Positions 1-8,030 are shown, counted from the first letter of the stretch. The stretch is 16,053 bases of DNA from CAYVBJ01 sp964415185 (GCA_964415185.1 CAYPZI010000060.1:1-16053); one strand, 5' to 3'. The notes: generated by a model from the sequence alone, not told the origin. Made by a program: numbers and translations.

Positions 1-62
1 GGCAAAGGGCAAAGGGCAAAGGGCAAAGGGCAAAGGGCAAAGGGCAAAGGGCAAAGGGCAAA
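1..62. repeat. Heptanucleotide tandem array (GGCAAAG)n, about 8.9 copies
   Basis: The window opens with at least eight perfect head-to-tail copies of the 7-bp unit GGCAAAG plus a partial copy that runs into an A-rich tract. The array touches the window edge, so its true length is unknown. It lies downstream of the gntP-like gene. A perfect short-unit array is prone to slippage and could vary in copy number. I see no coding function. Confidence 0.95.
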
Positions 63-144
63 AAAATTTGCCTAAAAATTTTATAACATACAAGTTAATT
101 AAAAACAATTGTTTAAAAATTGTTATTTTGCATCCGATTTTAAA

Positions 145-185
145 ATACTACATACTACATACTACATACTACATACTACATACTA
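145..185. repeat. Heptanucleotide tandem array (CATACTA)n, about 6 copies
   Basis: Five perfect 7-bp CATACTA units (151-185) follow a partial unit (145-150). The unit sequence differs from the array at 1-62, but the period is the same. The array lies in the same gene-free stretch, 82 bp beyond the stop of the permease gene. Between it and the gene (186-266) I see only a small inverted repeat, GTGCA/TGCAC, with an AAAAG loop near 221-235, and no convincing terminator. Confidence 0.95.
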
Positions 186-266
186 AATACCAACTGCCTA
201 AAAACGCTTAACGCTGTAAGGTGCAAAAAGTGCACGCTTGAAGGTTTCGCTTTAATGTCGCCTGAC

Positions 267-1595
267 TCACAACAAAACCCACGCCATGATCTGAATACTA
301 ACCAACCCGGTAATGCCCATAATAAGTGTAGCGAGTGTATGTGTTTTCAGGGCTGTTGAAGTGTCCATATTCGAAAATTTTGCAACGACCCAGAAATAGC
401 TGTCATTGACATGTGATACAGTCATTGCTCCGGCACCGATTGCAAGCACGGCAAGTGCTTTTCCGGTTTCCGAATCAAGCCCGATGGATCCGAGTAATGG
501 CACTGAAATAGCTGCGGCTGTAATGATGGCAACCGTGGATGATCCCTGGGCTGTTTTCAAAAATGATGATATCAAAAACGGAATCGCTATACCAAGTGCG
601 CCCGCAGCAGTAAAAGATTCCGCATGATCTGCAAGATCCGTGGTTCTGAGCACTTCACCAAAAGCCCCGCCGGCTCCCGTAATCAAAATGATGGTGCCTG
701 CTTTTCCAAGTCCTTCCTCGATCCATTTTCTGCGGTTTTTCACCCCAATTTCTTTGGCCATGCCAAATGCAAATAGAACGCCGGTTAAAAGTGCGATAAT
801 GGGATCACCGGCAAAGAGAAATAATTTTTGAATGGCACCTTCGCCAAACGGGCTTCCGGGGGAATCGGCAATCGACTTCATCGCTATAAGAATAATGGGA
901 ACCAAAATCGGCGCTAAAGAGGATAAAAACCCGGGATCATCTCTTGATTCAATACTTTTAATATCAGATTCTTTTTTTTCAGCTTCTATTGTAAAGCGTG
1001 AGCAATATAGGCGTGCCCACAGCAATCCGGCAAGCATTACTGGAACAGAGATGATCAGTCCCAGAATCAGAACCAGGCCTATATCAGCCTGAAGGGTCGC
1101 GGCAGCCGCAAGCGGGCCGGGTGTGGGCGGCACAAACACGTGGGTGGTATAAAGGCCTGCCGAAAGAGCAATGGCAAGAGCCACAGTTGAGAGTCCGGTT
1201 CTTTTAGCGATGGCATCTTTCAGAGATGAAAGCACGATAAAACCGGAATCACAAAATACGGGAATGGAAACAATATAACCGGTAACCCCAAGAGACAGGG
1301 GGGCATGTTTATCACCCGTTTTTTTGAGAATTCGATTGGCCAGCACCTTTGCACCGCCACTCCGGTCAAGATATTCCCCGATAATGGTGCCGGCTGCTAT
1401 CACAATTCCAATACTTTTTAACGTATTGCCAAAGCCGCCGGCAACGGCACCGAGTACTGTTACGGCATCAATTCCGGCTAAAAATCCCATGACGATACAA
1501 GCTGCAAGAAGTGCCAGAAACGGATGAATACCCTTTTTAACGGAGAGCCAAATGACAAAGAAAACAACCAGTATCAACCAAAATACATTCAGCAT
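267..1595 (-). CDS. gntP: GntP-family permease (gluconate / glycerate-type H+ symporter)
   Basis: An integral inner-membrane carrier of 442 residues, the usual length for the GntP family of proton symporters for gluconate and related sugar acids. The protein is almost wholly hydrophobic, with about a dozen membrane segments. It carries family-typical stretches: IPVFCDSGFIVLSSL near residue 112, HVFVPPTPGP near residue 152, and the C-terminal AGAMTVSHVNDSYFWVV. The ATG overlaps the stop of the upstream YbbR gene by one base (TGATG), so translation is probably coupled. The substrate cannot be read from the sequence. Glycerate is possible and would feed towards enolase, encoded three genes upstream, but no glycerate kinase is visible. 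The family call is secure; the gene symbol is generic. Confidence 0.9.
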   Translation of the reverse strand: MLNVFWLILVVFFVIWLSVKKGIHPFLALLAACIVMGFLAGIDAVTVLGAVAGGFGNTLKSIGIVIAAGTIIGEYLDRSGGAKVLANRILKKTGDKHAPLSLGVTGYIVSIPVFCDSGFIVLSSLKDAIAKRTGLSTVALAIALSAGLYTTHVFVPPTPGPLAAAATLQADIGLVLILGLIISVPVMLAGLLWARLYCSRFTIEAEKKESDIKSIESRDDPGFLSSLAPILVPIILIAMKSIADSPGSPFGEGAIQKLFLFAGDPIIALLTGVLFAFGMAKEIGVKNRRKWIEEGLGKAGTIILITGAGGAFGEVLRTTDLADHAESFTAAGALGIAIPFLISSFLKTAQGSSTVAIITAAAISVPLLGSIGLDSETGKALAVLAIGAGAMTVSHVNDSYFWVVAKFSNMDTSTALKTHTLATLIMGITGLVSIQIMAWVLL

Positions 1596-2590
1596 CAGTC
1601 ATTAACGATGTTAAAATATGCTACCTGTGAAGGCTCATATCTTTTCAGCCTGATATTAAATTTTTCTGATTCTCTCACGATTTCAGGCACAACAAAACCG
1701 GTGTTATCGTTCAGTATATCCTGATAATCAACATATGCCGAGTAAAGCTCTTTATCTTGCGCATCACTGTACTCGTCAATGGGTACGGAATAGACAATCG
1801 TTATAGATGACGGGCTGAAAGTAATTGCTTTACCTGATGGCAGGTTTCTTGTACGTATGGGCACGCGGATTTCTCCTTCCGTAAATTCGGAAACCTCTAC
1901 TTTGTAAAGCACTTCATCCGGCTCGATTTGGATCAAGCCGTCGGGTGATACCAGCCTGATTCTTCGCTCAACATCACTGTTTATATCTTTCATTTCTACC
2001 GGTTCGGTTTCCCAAACACTGATATTTGCCAATTTTGAAGCCGCCCCTGATATAGTTACACTGTCGGGTTCAATATCAGGCCTACCGATGATGCCATATT
2101 GTTCCTGCAGCGTGAGGTCTGTTCTTGTCACCACGGGTACTTTTTTGGTAATTCTTTCTTCAAGGTTCAGTTTAACCTCTAACGGCTGGACATCAACTAC
2201 ACTTACATCCGTATTTACACCCAATTGCTGACGGAGCTGGTCCAGAATATTTACCGTTTCATTCTCAACATTAAGATTGATCTTAGGCGGATTGTTGTAA
2301 AGTGAAATCAACTGCCATCCTTCCCCGTTTAAACTTGCTGAAGCGTTCCCGGGTACAGGAGTACTTGGTGCAAGCGAATCGGGCATGTTGGCAATCTCAA
2401 TAGGTAAATTCAGGTTAACGTTAAAATCCCTGTTCAGATTGATGATAAACCACAAACAGAATGCAAATACAAACGACAAAAAAAAAGCAACAGCTTTTTC
2501 CCTGGTCAGAAAGGCTTTATCGCCATCTGTTTTTCCGGATTCCGCAAGTCCGTTTTTAATCAGGCCGGTAACTTTTTCTATCAGATTCAT
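1595..2590 (-). CDS. YbbR-domain membrane-anchored protein (CdaR-like)
   Basis: A 331-residue protein with a cytoplasmic N-terminus, one membrane segment at about residues 33-52 (AFFLSFVFAFCLWFIINL) and a long extracytoplasmic part made of beta-rich YbbR-like repeats. Typical YbbR phrases occur, such as LNLPIEIANMP, VTISGAASKLANISVWETEPVEM and the V-P-V/I-R-T blocks. In Firmicutes the YbbR protein CdaR regulates the c-di-AMP cyclase CdaA; no cyclase gene is in this window, so that role is only inferred. The gene follows dciA after a 153-bp gap and is directly coupled to the permease gene. ATG at 2590 is used; no clear Shine-Dalgarno site precedes it. Confidence 0.78.
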   Translation of the reverse strand: MNLIEKVTGLIKNGLAESGKTDGDKAFLTREKAVAFFLSFVFAFCLWFIINLNRDFNVNLNLPIEIANMPDSLAPSTPVPGNASASLNGEGWQLISLYNNPPKINLNVENETVNILDQLRQQLGVNTDVSVVDVQPLEVKLNLEERITKKVPVVTRTDLTLQEQYGIIGRPDIEPDSVTISGAASKLANISVWETEPVEMKDINSDVERRIRLVSPDGLIQIEPDEVLYKVEVSEFTEGEIRVPIRTRNLPSGKAITFSPSSITIVYSVPIDEYSDAQDKELYSAYVDYQDILNDNTGFVVPEIVRESEKFNIRLKRYEPSQVAYFNIVND

Positions 2591-2680
2591 TCGGAATAAA
2601 TGGAATGCTATTCGAAGCTAATGTATGAATTTTACTCAGGGTAATGAAATTTCGTACTTAAATTTATGGCTGCGTGAGAA

Positions 2681-2715
2681 GTGAAAAAGCAAAACTCAAA
2701 AGTGAAAAGTTTAAA
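2681..2715. repeat. Degenerate heptamer array, five units of NNNAAAA type
   Basis: Between dciA and ybbR, five consecutive 7-bp units can be laid out: GTGAAAA, AGCAAAA, CTCAAAA, GTGAAAA, GTTTAAA. The units differ in their first three bases but keep the A-run in register. This is a decayed relative, in period, of the perfect arrays at the left end. Confidence 0.6.
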
Positions 2716-2743
2716 TACCCGGTTTCAGGCTATCAGTAAGACA

Positions 2744-3046
2744 CTACACCGATCTTACAATCAAATTTTTCACAACTTTAGATCCTGCTTTTTCATTCAA
2801 TTTTTTTATGATAGCAAAGCGGCTCATGTGTATTTCATGCCTCCATGCCGAACTTTCAACTTCAACTACAAGGTTATCATTTTCAAAATGGACATTCCGG
2901 GTTACGGATGCGATCTTCTTGCCAACTACCTGGGGCCAGTAGTGCAATACAAAACCTTTTTTTAATTCCTTTTTCTGTGGAATTTTCTTAAGAAATTCTT
3001 TTAATACCGATCCGATATCCTGCGGTTTATTTCCAAATGCCATCAT
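2744..3046 (-). CDS. dciA: DciA-like DUF721 protein (replicative helicase loader/operator)
   Basis: A 100-residue protein of the DUF721 family. DciA is the common bacterial factor that brings the DnaB helicase to the origin where DnaC/DnaI loaders are absent. The family pattern is visible: IGSVLKEFLKK at the N-terminus, the VLHYWPQVVGKKIASVTRNVHFENDNLVVEV core, the SAWRHEIHMSR motif, and a C-terminal KVVKNLIVR beta strand. The gene starts 8 bp after the recF stop. The recF-DUF721 pairing is a known arrangement near bacterial origins. Two adjacent ATGs (3046 and 3043) are possible starts. Being only about 100 residues, it is the short, single-domain form of the family. Confidence 0.85.
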   Translation of the reverse strand: MMAFGNKPQDIGSVLKEFLKKIPQKKELKKGFVLHYWPQVVGKKIASVTRNVHFENDNLVVEVESSAWRHEIHMSRFAIIKKLNEKAGSKVVKNLIVRSV

Positions 3047-3054
3047 CAGCTCTT

Positions 3055-4182
3055 TTATAATTCGCTTACTTTTCCATCATTTACTGTAAATCTTCGGTTC
3101 GAGTCGTCTTTGCTGAATTCAAATTTCTGAAAGGGTCTATCGGATGCCGAAGTTATAAATATCTGGCCTTGATGCCGGATCAGTGTCTCCATCAATATAT
3201 CGGTTTTGTTCTGATCAAGATTTCCAAAAACATCGTCCAGCAAAAGCACCGGCAAATCATCCAATTCATCTGAAAAATAAAAAAGTTGTGCCATTTTCAA
3301 AGAGATGGCAAAAATACGATGCTGGCCTTGTGAACCATATTTTCTCAATTCCATATCACCCAGGTAAAAAACGATTTCATCCCGGTGAGGCCCATGTATG
3401 GTTTGCTCTCTCTCGATTTCTTTTTCAAGAGAATCTTTCAGAAGTCCGGAATACGCTATTTGGATATCATCAAGAGTATCACATTCGTTACATATCGTCT
3501 GATATTCAAGATCGGGTTTCAGGTCCAGGCCTGATATTTTTTCATATTGAACATGCAGATATCCTTTCAGCTTTTCCAGTACTTCCATTCGTTTGTGAAT
3601 AATTAAAGATCCCTTTTCAATCAGTTGCATATCCCAGGGTTCAAGCATGAAGGCAAGCATACCTGAGGGGCCTCTGTACTCTTTTAAAAGTTTGTTACGG
3701 TGCCGGCGCACTTTTCTGTATGTAATCAGATCCCTCAGGTAACTTTTGGAAATCTGGCTGATAAAAGAGTCAATAAACGAACGCCTCTCAACCGGCCCGT
3801 CAGCGGTCAGTTTGTGATCTTCGGGACTCAATACAACTACCGGCACCATTCCGATCAGGTCTGCTAACTTGTCCAGCGGGCTTCCGTTTACAAATATCTT
3901 CTTACCCTCACCTTTTGAGTAGGAACATCCCACACTAAATTCCGGGCGGATGTTTCCCCTGAAGTCGCCCTCAATCATAAAAAAGCCGGCATCATGCATC
4001 ACTACATATTGATCACTTGAAGCAGCAAAACTTCGCGACATACAGAGATAGTGCAAAGCGTCGATGAGGTTGGTCTTCCCCGAACCATTCGGGCCCGTAA
4101 TCAAATTTACATGTGGCGCCGGATATACTTCAGTGTCATCGTGATTGCGAAAATGTTTTAGTTTAAGGCGTGTAGCCTTCAT
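3055..4182 (-). CDS. recF: DNA replication and repair protein RecF
   Basis: A 375-residue SMC-like ATPase that acts with RecO and RecR to load RecA at gaps and stalled forks. The Walker A motif GPNGSGKTN is at residues 30-38, the ABC-type signature GSQGQHRIFAISLKMAQL at about 283-300, and Walker B LPVLLLDDVFGNLD at about 310-323, followed by a D-loop-like stretch. The length is normal for RecF. The gene lies 27 bp downstream of eno and 8 bp upstream of dciA, so it is probably expressed from the eno promoter. It is near dnaA but not in the classical dnaA-dnaN-recF order: dnaN is missing from the window and recF points the other way. Confidence 0.96.
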   Translation of the reverse strand: MKATRLKLKHFRNHDDTEVYPAPHVNLITGPNGSGKTNLIDALHYLCMSRSFAASSDQYVVMHDAGFFMIEGDFRGNIRPEFSVGCSYSKGEGKKIFVNGSPLDKLADLIGMVPVVVLSPEDHKLTADGPVERRSFIDSFISQISKSYLRDLITYRKVRRHRNKLLKEYRGPSGMLAFMLEPWDMQLIEKGSLIIHKRMEVLEKLKGYLHVQYEKISGLDLKPDLEYQTICNECDTLDDIQIAYSGLLKDSLEKEIEREQTIHGPHRDEIVFYLGDMELRKYGSQGQHRIFAISLKMAQLFYFSDELDDLPVLLLDDVFGNLDQNKTDILMETLIRHQGQIFITSASDRPFQKFEFSKDDSNRRFTVNDGKVSEL

Positions 4183-4209
4183 GCAGGTTAATGTGGAAGT
4201 TGTATGGGA

Positions 4210-5496
4210 TTAAAACCCGAATGTATCCTTGCCCAAAAATACGGCAGAATCCCCAAGCTCCTCTTCAATGCGAAGCAATTGATTATACTTTGCAATCCTG
4301 TCGGTTCTGCTCATCGAGCCGGTTTTGATCTGCCCGGAATTCACAGCCACGGCAATATCGGATATGGTAGTATCTTCTGTTTCACCCGAGCGGTGTGAAA
4401 TCACAGTTGTGTAGCCGTTCTTGTGGGCCATTTCTATCGCATCCAGGGTTTCCGTAAGCGTTCCTATCTGGTTTACCTTTACAAGGATTGAATTCCCGAC
4501 ACCCATATCGATGCCTTTTGCGAGTCGTTTGGTATTGGTTACAAACAGGTCATCTCCTACAAGCTGAACTTTGTCTCCAATGGCATCCGTCAGCTTTTTC
4601 CAGCCGTCCCAGTCATCTTCATACATGCCGTCTTCAATAGAAATAATCGGATATTTTTCAATCCATCGGGCCCAAAATTCGACCATTTCATCATCGGTTT
4701 TTTCCGAACCGTCGCTCCATTTAAATTCATATACTTTTTTCTCAGAATTATAAAACTCGGATGTAGCGGGATCGAGAGCCAGGAGAATATCATCCTGAGG
4801 CACATATCCTGCCGTTTCGATAGCATCCAGAATCACTTCTATTGCTTCCTCGTTCGATTTCAGATTCGGAGCAAAGCCGCCCTCATCGCCTACGGCAGTA
4901 CTGTATCCTTTTGAGGCAAGTACTTTTTTAAGGTTATGGAAAATTTCAGCTCCCATTTGAATTGCATGGCTGAAAGATTTTGCACCTGCAGGCATGATCA
5001 TGAATTCCTGAAGATCCACATTATTATCTGCATGTGACCCTCCGTTAATAATATTCATCATGGGAAGAGGCAATAGTTTGGCATTTACCCCGCCAAGATA
5101 TCTCCAGAGCGGAAGACCACTCACCTGTGAAGCTGCCTTTGCCACTGCCATCGAAACACCCAGCATGGCATTGGCACCCAGTTTGCTCTTGTTGGGAGTG
5201 CCATCCAGTTCTATTAATATCTCATCAATTTCAGTCTGCAGAAAAGGTGACATGCCCGTCAATTCATCCGAAATGATCTCGTTTACATTATCAACAGCTT
5301 TAGTTACACTTTTGCCAAGAAAGTAGTCATCGTTACCGTCTCTCAGTTCAACGGCTTCGAACTCGCCTGTTGACGCTCCTGATGGAACCGCCGCGCGGCC
5401 CGTGATTCCGTTTGAAAGCATGACATCCACTTCAACAGTCGGGTTACCTCTTGAATCCAGGATTTGTCGTCCGTGTACAATTTCTATTAAGCTCAT
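4210..5496 (-). CDS. eno: Enolase (phosphopyruvate hydratase)
   Basis: Glycolytic enzyme that interconverts 2-phosphoglycerate and phosphoenolpyruvate; 428 residues from the chosen ATG at 5496. Family signatures are intact: GRQILDSRGNPTVEVDV at the N-terminus, SHADNNVDLQEFMI, the Mg2+ ligand regions LALDPATSEFY, SIEDGMYEDDWDG and QLVGDDLFVTN, the catalytic lysine loop SILVKVNQIGTLTET and the VISHRSGETEDT loop. The open frame extends four codons further to a TTG at 5508, but a GAGAA Shine-Dalgarno-like stretch lies about 7 bp before the ATG, and MSLIEIV is the usual enolase N-terminus. It is first of the eno-recF-dciA run, an unusual partnership between a highly expressed glycolytic gene and a low-abundance repair gene. 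Confidence 0.97.
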   Translation of the reverse strand: MSLIEIVHGRQILDSRGNPTVEVDVMLSNGITGRAAVPSGASTGEFEAVELRDGNDDYFLGKSVTKAVDNVNEIISDELTGMSPFLQTEIDEILIELDGTPNKSKLGANAMLGVSMAVAKAASQVSGLPLWRYLGGVNAKLLPLPMMNIINGGSHADNNVDLQEFMIMPAGAKSFSHAIQMGAEIFHNLKKVLASKGYSTAVGDEGGFAPNLKSNEEAIEVILDAIETAGYVPQDDILLALDPATSEFYNSEKKVYEFKWSDGSEKTDDEMVEFWARWIEKYPIISIEDGMYEDDWDGWKKLTDAIGDKVQLVGDDLFVTNTKRLAKGIDMGVGNSILVKVNQIGTLTETLDAIEMAHKNGYTTVISHRSGETEDTTISDIAVAVNSGQIKTGSMSRTDRIAKYNQLLRIEEELGDSAVFLGKDTFGF

Positions 5497-5589
5497 GGTT
5501 ATTCTCAAATTTGGTTAGTAATGATGTTGTAAAGTACCACGATTTAAACTTTAGATAAAGAAGAGAGTCACTTCAGTTGAGAAGTATGT

Positions 5590-5629
5590 AGCAGGTAGTA
5601 GGCAGATATTTTACTGCATACTACCTGCT
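5590..5629. repeat. Imperfect 16-bp inverted repeat built from heptamer-like units
   Basis: Left arm AGCAGGTAGTAGGCAG (5590-5605) and right arm CTGCATACTACCTGCT (5614-5629) pair with one mismatch around an 8-bp loop. The arms also read as 7-bp units (GTAGCAG, GTAGTAG), resembling the heptamer arrays elsewhere in the window. It sits between the unknown outer-membrane gene and eno. On the minus strand it could act as a transcription barrier after the upstream gene, but there is no following T-run, so I do not call it a standard terminator. Confidence 0.6.
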
Positions 5630-5648
5630 GCCCACTGTGAGCCGAAAA

Positions 5649-6482
5649 TTACCACATTCCGCCAATGGTAAAACTGATTTGCGGCGAGCCGAAAAATTTC
5701 TGCGGGTCAAAGAAGGACTGTAGTGACAGCGAACCATCCGGATTAACCTCAAAGGGAAATTCATCCGGGGCTATGTCATCTTTGAGTATCGGCTGGTTGG
5801 GCTGCATAATTTGTATCCCGCCGGGGAAATTATAGAAGAAATATCCCAGCCTGAGTGTCGAAATATTGGCAAAATTCGATCCGAAATCGATTGCTATGGC
5901 CACTTCGCCGCTAAAGCCCAGGTGCCAGTCACCCTGCCCCAGGCCGGAAAAAATATCATTTATCTGTTCAAAATTATTAATATCAAAACTCTCCCTGAAT
6001 CCATTATTATTTCGGTCATCAAAATATGGATAGGATAGAGCGGCTGCCGGTCCAAACTGGCCGCTGACGAAAAACCGGTAATTGTCCTGTACCGTTTTGC
6101 CAAATATTCGATGCCTTAATCCCACCATCAAAGGAAAGCCAAGTGCCCTCTGAAATTTATTCGGAATAATCTGGTTACCAAAAAATACATCCGTAAATGT
6201 CTGTTCACTCGCGTCCCTCAGGCCTGTAATCCGGGTTACTGCAGTAAATTCAGTATCCGGACCGATAACACGCCTGAATTCACCTCCGACTCCAAAACCA
6301 AAATTATTAACCACTACATTAAACCCAAGTCCGGTTCTAAGCCCTTCTGTGAGTGGAGTTTTTTTTCTGTCAATTCTTACAACTTCCGGTTCTTCTATTT
6401 GAGCCATTAGAAGGGCTGAATTTGATAAAGAGAGAAGAAAGAAGAAAAAAATTGTTGCTGCTAAAGTAATTATTGAACGCAT
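5649..6482 (-). CDS. Predicted outer-membrane beta-barrel protein of unknown function
   Basis: A 277-residue secreted protein. Residues 1-27 (MRSIITLAATIFFFFLLSLS... up to LLMAQ) form a clear signal peptide with cleavage near AQ. The rest is rich in alternating hydrophobic/polar strands with aromatic residues (TGLGFNVVVNNFGFGVGGEF, HLGFSGEVAIAIDFGSN, LRLGYFFYNFPGG). It ends in PQISFTIGGMW; a final aromatic residue after a beta strand is typical of outer-membrane barrels recognised by BamA. Residues about 160-170 (FDDRNNNGF) look like a calcium-binding-type loop. I do not recognise a named family. It is divergent from the gene at 6684 and followed by eno after a hairpin, so it may be its own transcription unit. 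Confidence 0.65.
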   Translation of the reverse strand: MRSIITLAATIFFFFLLSLSNSALLMAQIEEPEVVRIDRKKTPLTEGLRTGLGFNVVVNNFGFGVGGEFRRVIGPDTEFTAVTRITGLRDASEQTFTDVFFGNQIIPNKFQRALGFPLMVGLRHRIFGKTVQDNYRFFVSGQFGPAAALSYPYFDDRNNNGFRESFDINNFEQINDIFSGLGQGDWHLGFSGEVAIAIDFGSNFANISTLRLGYFFYNFPGGIQIMQPNQPILKDDIAPDEFPFEVNPDGSLSLQSFFDPQKFFGSPQISFTIGGMW

Positions 6483-6683
6483 ATTTATGAATCAGACAAG
6501 ATTTTATTCCTTTTGGGGAAAACAATATACAATGAACTACTAAAAAAAGTGGAATATCGTGAAAAAATGTTACGATTATATCATCTATTGTAGATTACAA
6601 CGCTGCAACTATTTGCTTCTTGTTGTAAATTCGCTTTTATTCAAGCTAAATTTCTCGAACTCAGATAACAAGGTTAATAACAA
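6483..6683. promoter_or_regulatory. Divergent intergenic region, probable bidirectional promoter zone
   Basis: About 200 bp of AT-rich DNA separates two start codons that point away from each other, so promoters for both units must lie here. I could not identify a convincing -35/-10 pair or a Bacteroidota-type -33/-7 pair on either strand, so exact sites are not given. The strand bias of the window changes here: minus-strand genes to the left, plus-strand genes to the right. Confidence 0.45.
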
Positions 6684-7073
6684 ATGAGCACAGTTACCAA
6701 ATTTTTGGTTTACGGGCCTTCGGAGACATTAAAAAGGATGACTCCCAAACTGCTCGATTCTATTGAACCGAAATATGTGTATAAGTATAATTCCTCTACA
6801 AGCAACGATGAAGTCTGTGTTGCCGTATATGAACAATTTGAAAAGCAGATCAACGCAACAATTACGCTGGCTTGCATTTTAGAATTTACCGGACGCCAAA
6901 CCAGGATTGAATTAAAGAAAGCAGGCGGAAGAATGGGGTTCAGGGGCAGCTCTCTTTCGGAAGAAAAAAGTATCGATTCTGCCGTCATTGATTTTATAAT
7001 GGATTACACCAAACGCTTTGGCCTTTCACTCCAGGAAGAAGTCCACGATAAACCGGCCGGCGAAGACAAATAA
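6684..7073 (+). CDS. Conserved-looking small protein of unknown function
   Basis: A 129-residue soluble protein without signal peptide or membrane segment. The core has several amphipathic beta strands (EVCVAVYEQFE, NATITLACILEF, TRIELKKAGGRMGFRG) followed by a C-terminal helix (AVIDFIMDYTKRFGL) and a charged tail. The strand pattern with a GG-containing turn vaguely recalls small DUF6054-like proteins, but this is a weak impression. ATG at 6684 is preceded by AAGG about 10 bp upstream. The gene ends 10 bp before prmC, so the two are probably co-transcribed. No function can be assigned. Confidence 0.6.
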   Translation: MSTVTKFLVYGPSETLKRMTPKLLDSIEPKYVYKYNSSTSNDEVCVAVYEQFEKQINATITLACILEFTGRQTRIELKKAGGRMGFRGSSLSEEKSIDSAVIDFIMDYTKRFGLSLQEEVHDKPAGEDK

Positions 7074-7083
7074 GCTGTATTAA

Positions 7084-7953
7084 ATGAGTCAATCTCCCCG
7101 TGAGTGGACCGTTCTCTCGATGCTTGAATGGGCAACCGATTATTTCAGGGAAAAAAAGATAGGGAACCCGAGACATAGTATTGAATGGCTTCTTGCCCAT
7201 GTTTTAAAATGCAAAAGGCTCGATCTCTATCTGAAATACGACCGCCCTCTTTCGGAAGAAGAACTCTCGGAATTGAAGCCTCTTGTAAAACGGAGAGCCA
7301 TTCATGAGCCGTTGCAATATATCACCGGCAGTACTGATTTTATGAACTGCCGGATTGAAGTCAATCCTGATGTATTAATTCCAAGAATCGAAACCGAGCA
7401 ACTGACAGAAGAGGTATTGTCACAAATCGGTACCGGTAAAAAACCTCCCGGTACTCTTCTTGATATAGGTACCGGTTCAGGTTGTATCCCTGTTGCTATA
7501 AAAAAAGAGCTTCCGGAGTGGAACTGTTATGGATGTGACATCTCGGATGCTGCCCTTGAAACGGCAAAAAAAAATGCAAAAGCAAACGGCACAGAGGTCA
7601 CATTCTTTAAATGCGATCTGTTTGATCTGTCCTCCGGGTTACCCCGGTCTGATTGGGATATTATTGTATCAAACCCTCCTTATATTCATCCTGACAATAA
7701 GATTTCAATTGAAAAGCAGGTTGCCGAATATGAACCCGAACTTGCACTTTTTCATAAAGAACCGCTGGATGTCTATCAAAAGATCTCAAAATTTGCAGGT
7801 AAGAAGTTGAATGCCGGTGGTTTTCTGTTTCTCGAAATAAATGACAAGCTTGCCCAAAACATACTCGAAGTGGTAAATTCATATTCCTTCCGGAAAGTTG
7901 AACTGAAAGAGGACCTGGACGAAAATCCGAGGTTTATAATAGCTGAAAAATAA
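7084..7953 (+). CDS. prmC: Peptide chain release factor N5-glutamine methyltransferase PrmC (HemK)
   Basis: A 289-residue S-adenosylmethionine-dependent enzyme that methylates the glutamine of the GGQ motif in release factors RF1 and RF2. The N-terminal helical domain (about residues 10-75) carries RHSIEWLLAHVL and the RRAIHEPLQYITG phrase typical of the family. The Rossmann domain has the SAM-binding loop LLDIGTGSGCIPVA near residues 125-138 and the catalytic NPPY at residues 197-200, which binds the glutamine substrate. Length is normal. It follows the unknown gene at 6684 by 10 bp and is directly upstream of the putative origin. prmC usually sits beside prfA; here it does not. Confidence 0.95.
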   Translation: MSQSPREWTVLSMLEWATDYFREKKIGNPRHSIEWLLAHVLKCKRLDLYLKYDRPLSEEELSELKPLVKRRAIHEPLQYITGSTDFMNCRIEVNPDVLIPRIETEQLTEEVLSQIGTGKKPPGTLLDIGTGSGCIPVAIKKELPEWNCYGCDISDAALETAKKNAKANGTEVTFFKCDLFDLSSGLPRSDWDIIVSNPPYIHPDNKISIEKQVAEYEPELALFHKEPLDVYQKISKFAGKKLNAGGFLFLEINDKLAQNILEVVNSYSFRKVELKEDLDENPRFIIAEK

Positions 7954-8021
7954 GCTGAAAGATACTTTTAGGGCATATTTATCCTTACCCTTTTCCGATG
8001 AATAATTTACTATTCAATTTT

Positions 8022-8030
8022 TGTGGATAA
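8022..8030 (-). promoter_or_regulatory. DnaA box, perfect match
   Basis: TGTGGATAA on the plus strand is the reverse complement of the consensus TTATCCACA. It is the box farthest from dnaA and is followed by an AT-rich run. Confidence 0.75.

Noticed and set aside
406..1527. Several plus-strand open frames over the permease gene (for example at 406-627, 640-831, 832-1092, 1324-1527)
   Set aside because: They lie antisense to a clear GntP-family gene, have no recognisable protein features and reflect its codon pattern.
3183..3602. A 139-codon plus-strand open frame inside recF
   Set aside because: It is antisense to intact RecF motifs and its protein looks random, without domain pattern.
6600..6680. 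Possible promoter TTGCTT with TTTATT at 17 bp before the gene at 6684
   Set aside because: Both boxes match the standard consensus poorly, and sigma factors in this group prefer other motifs.
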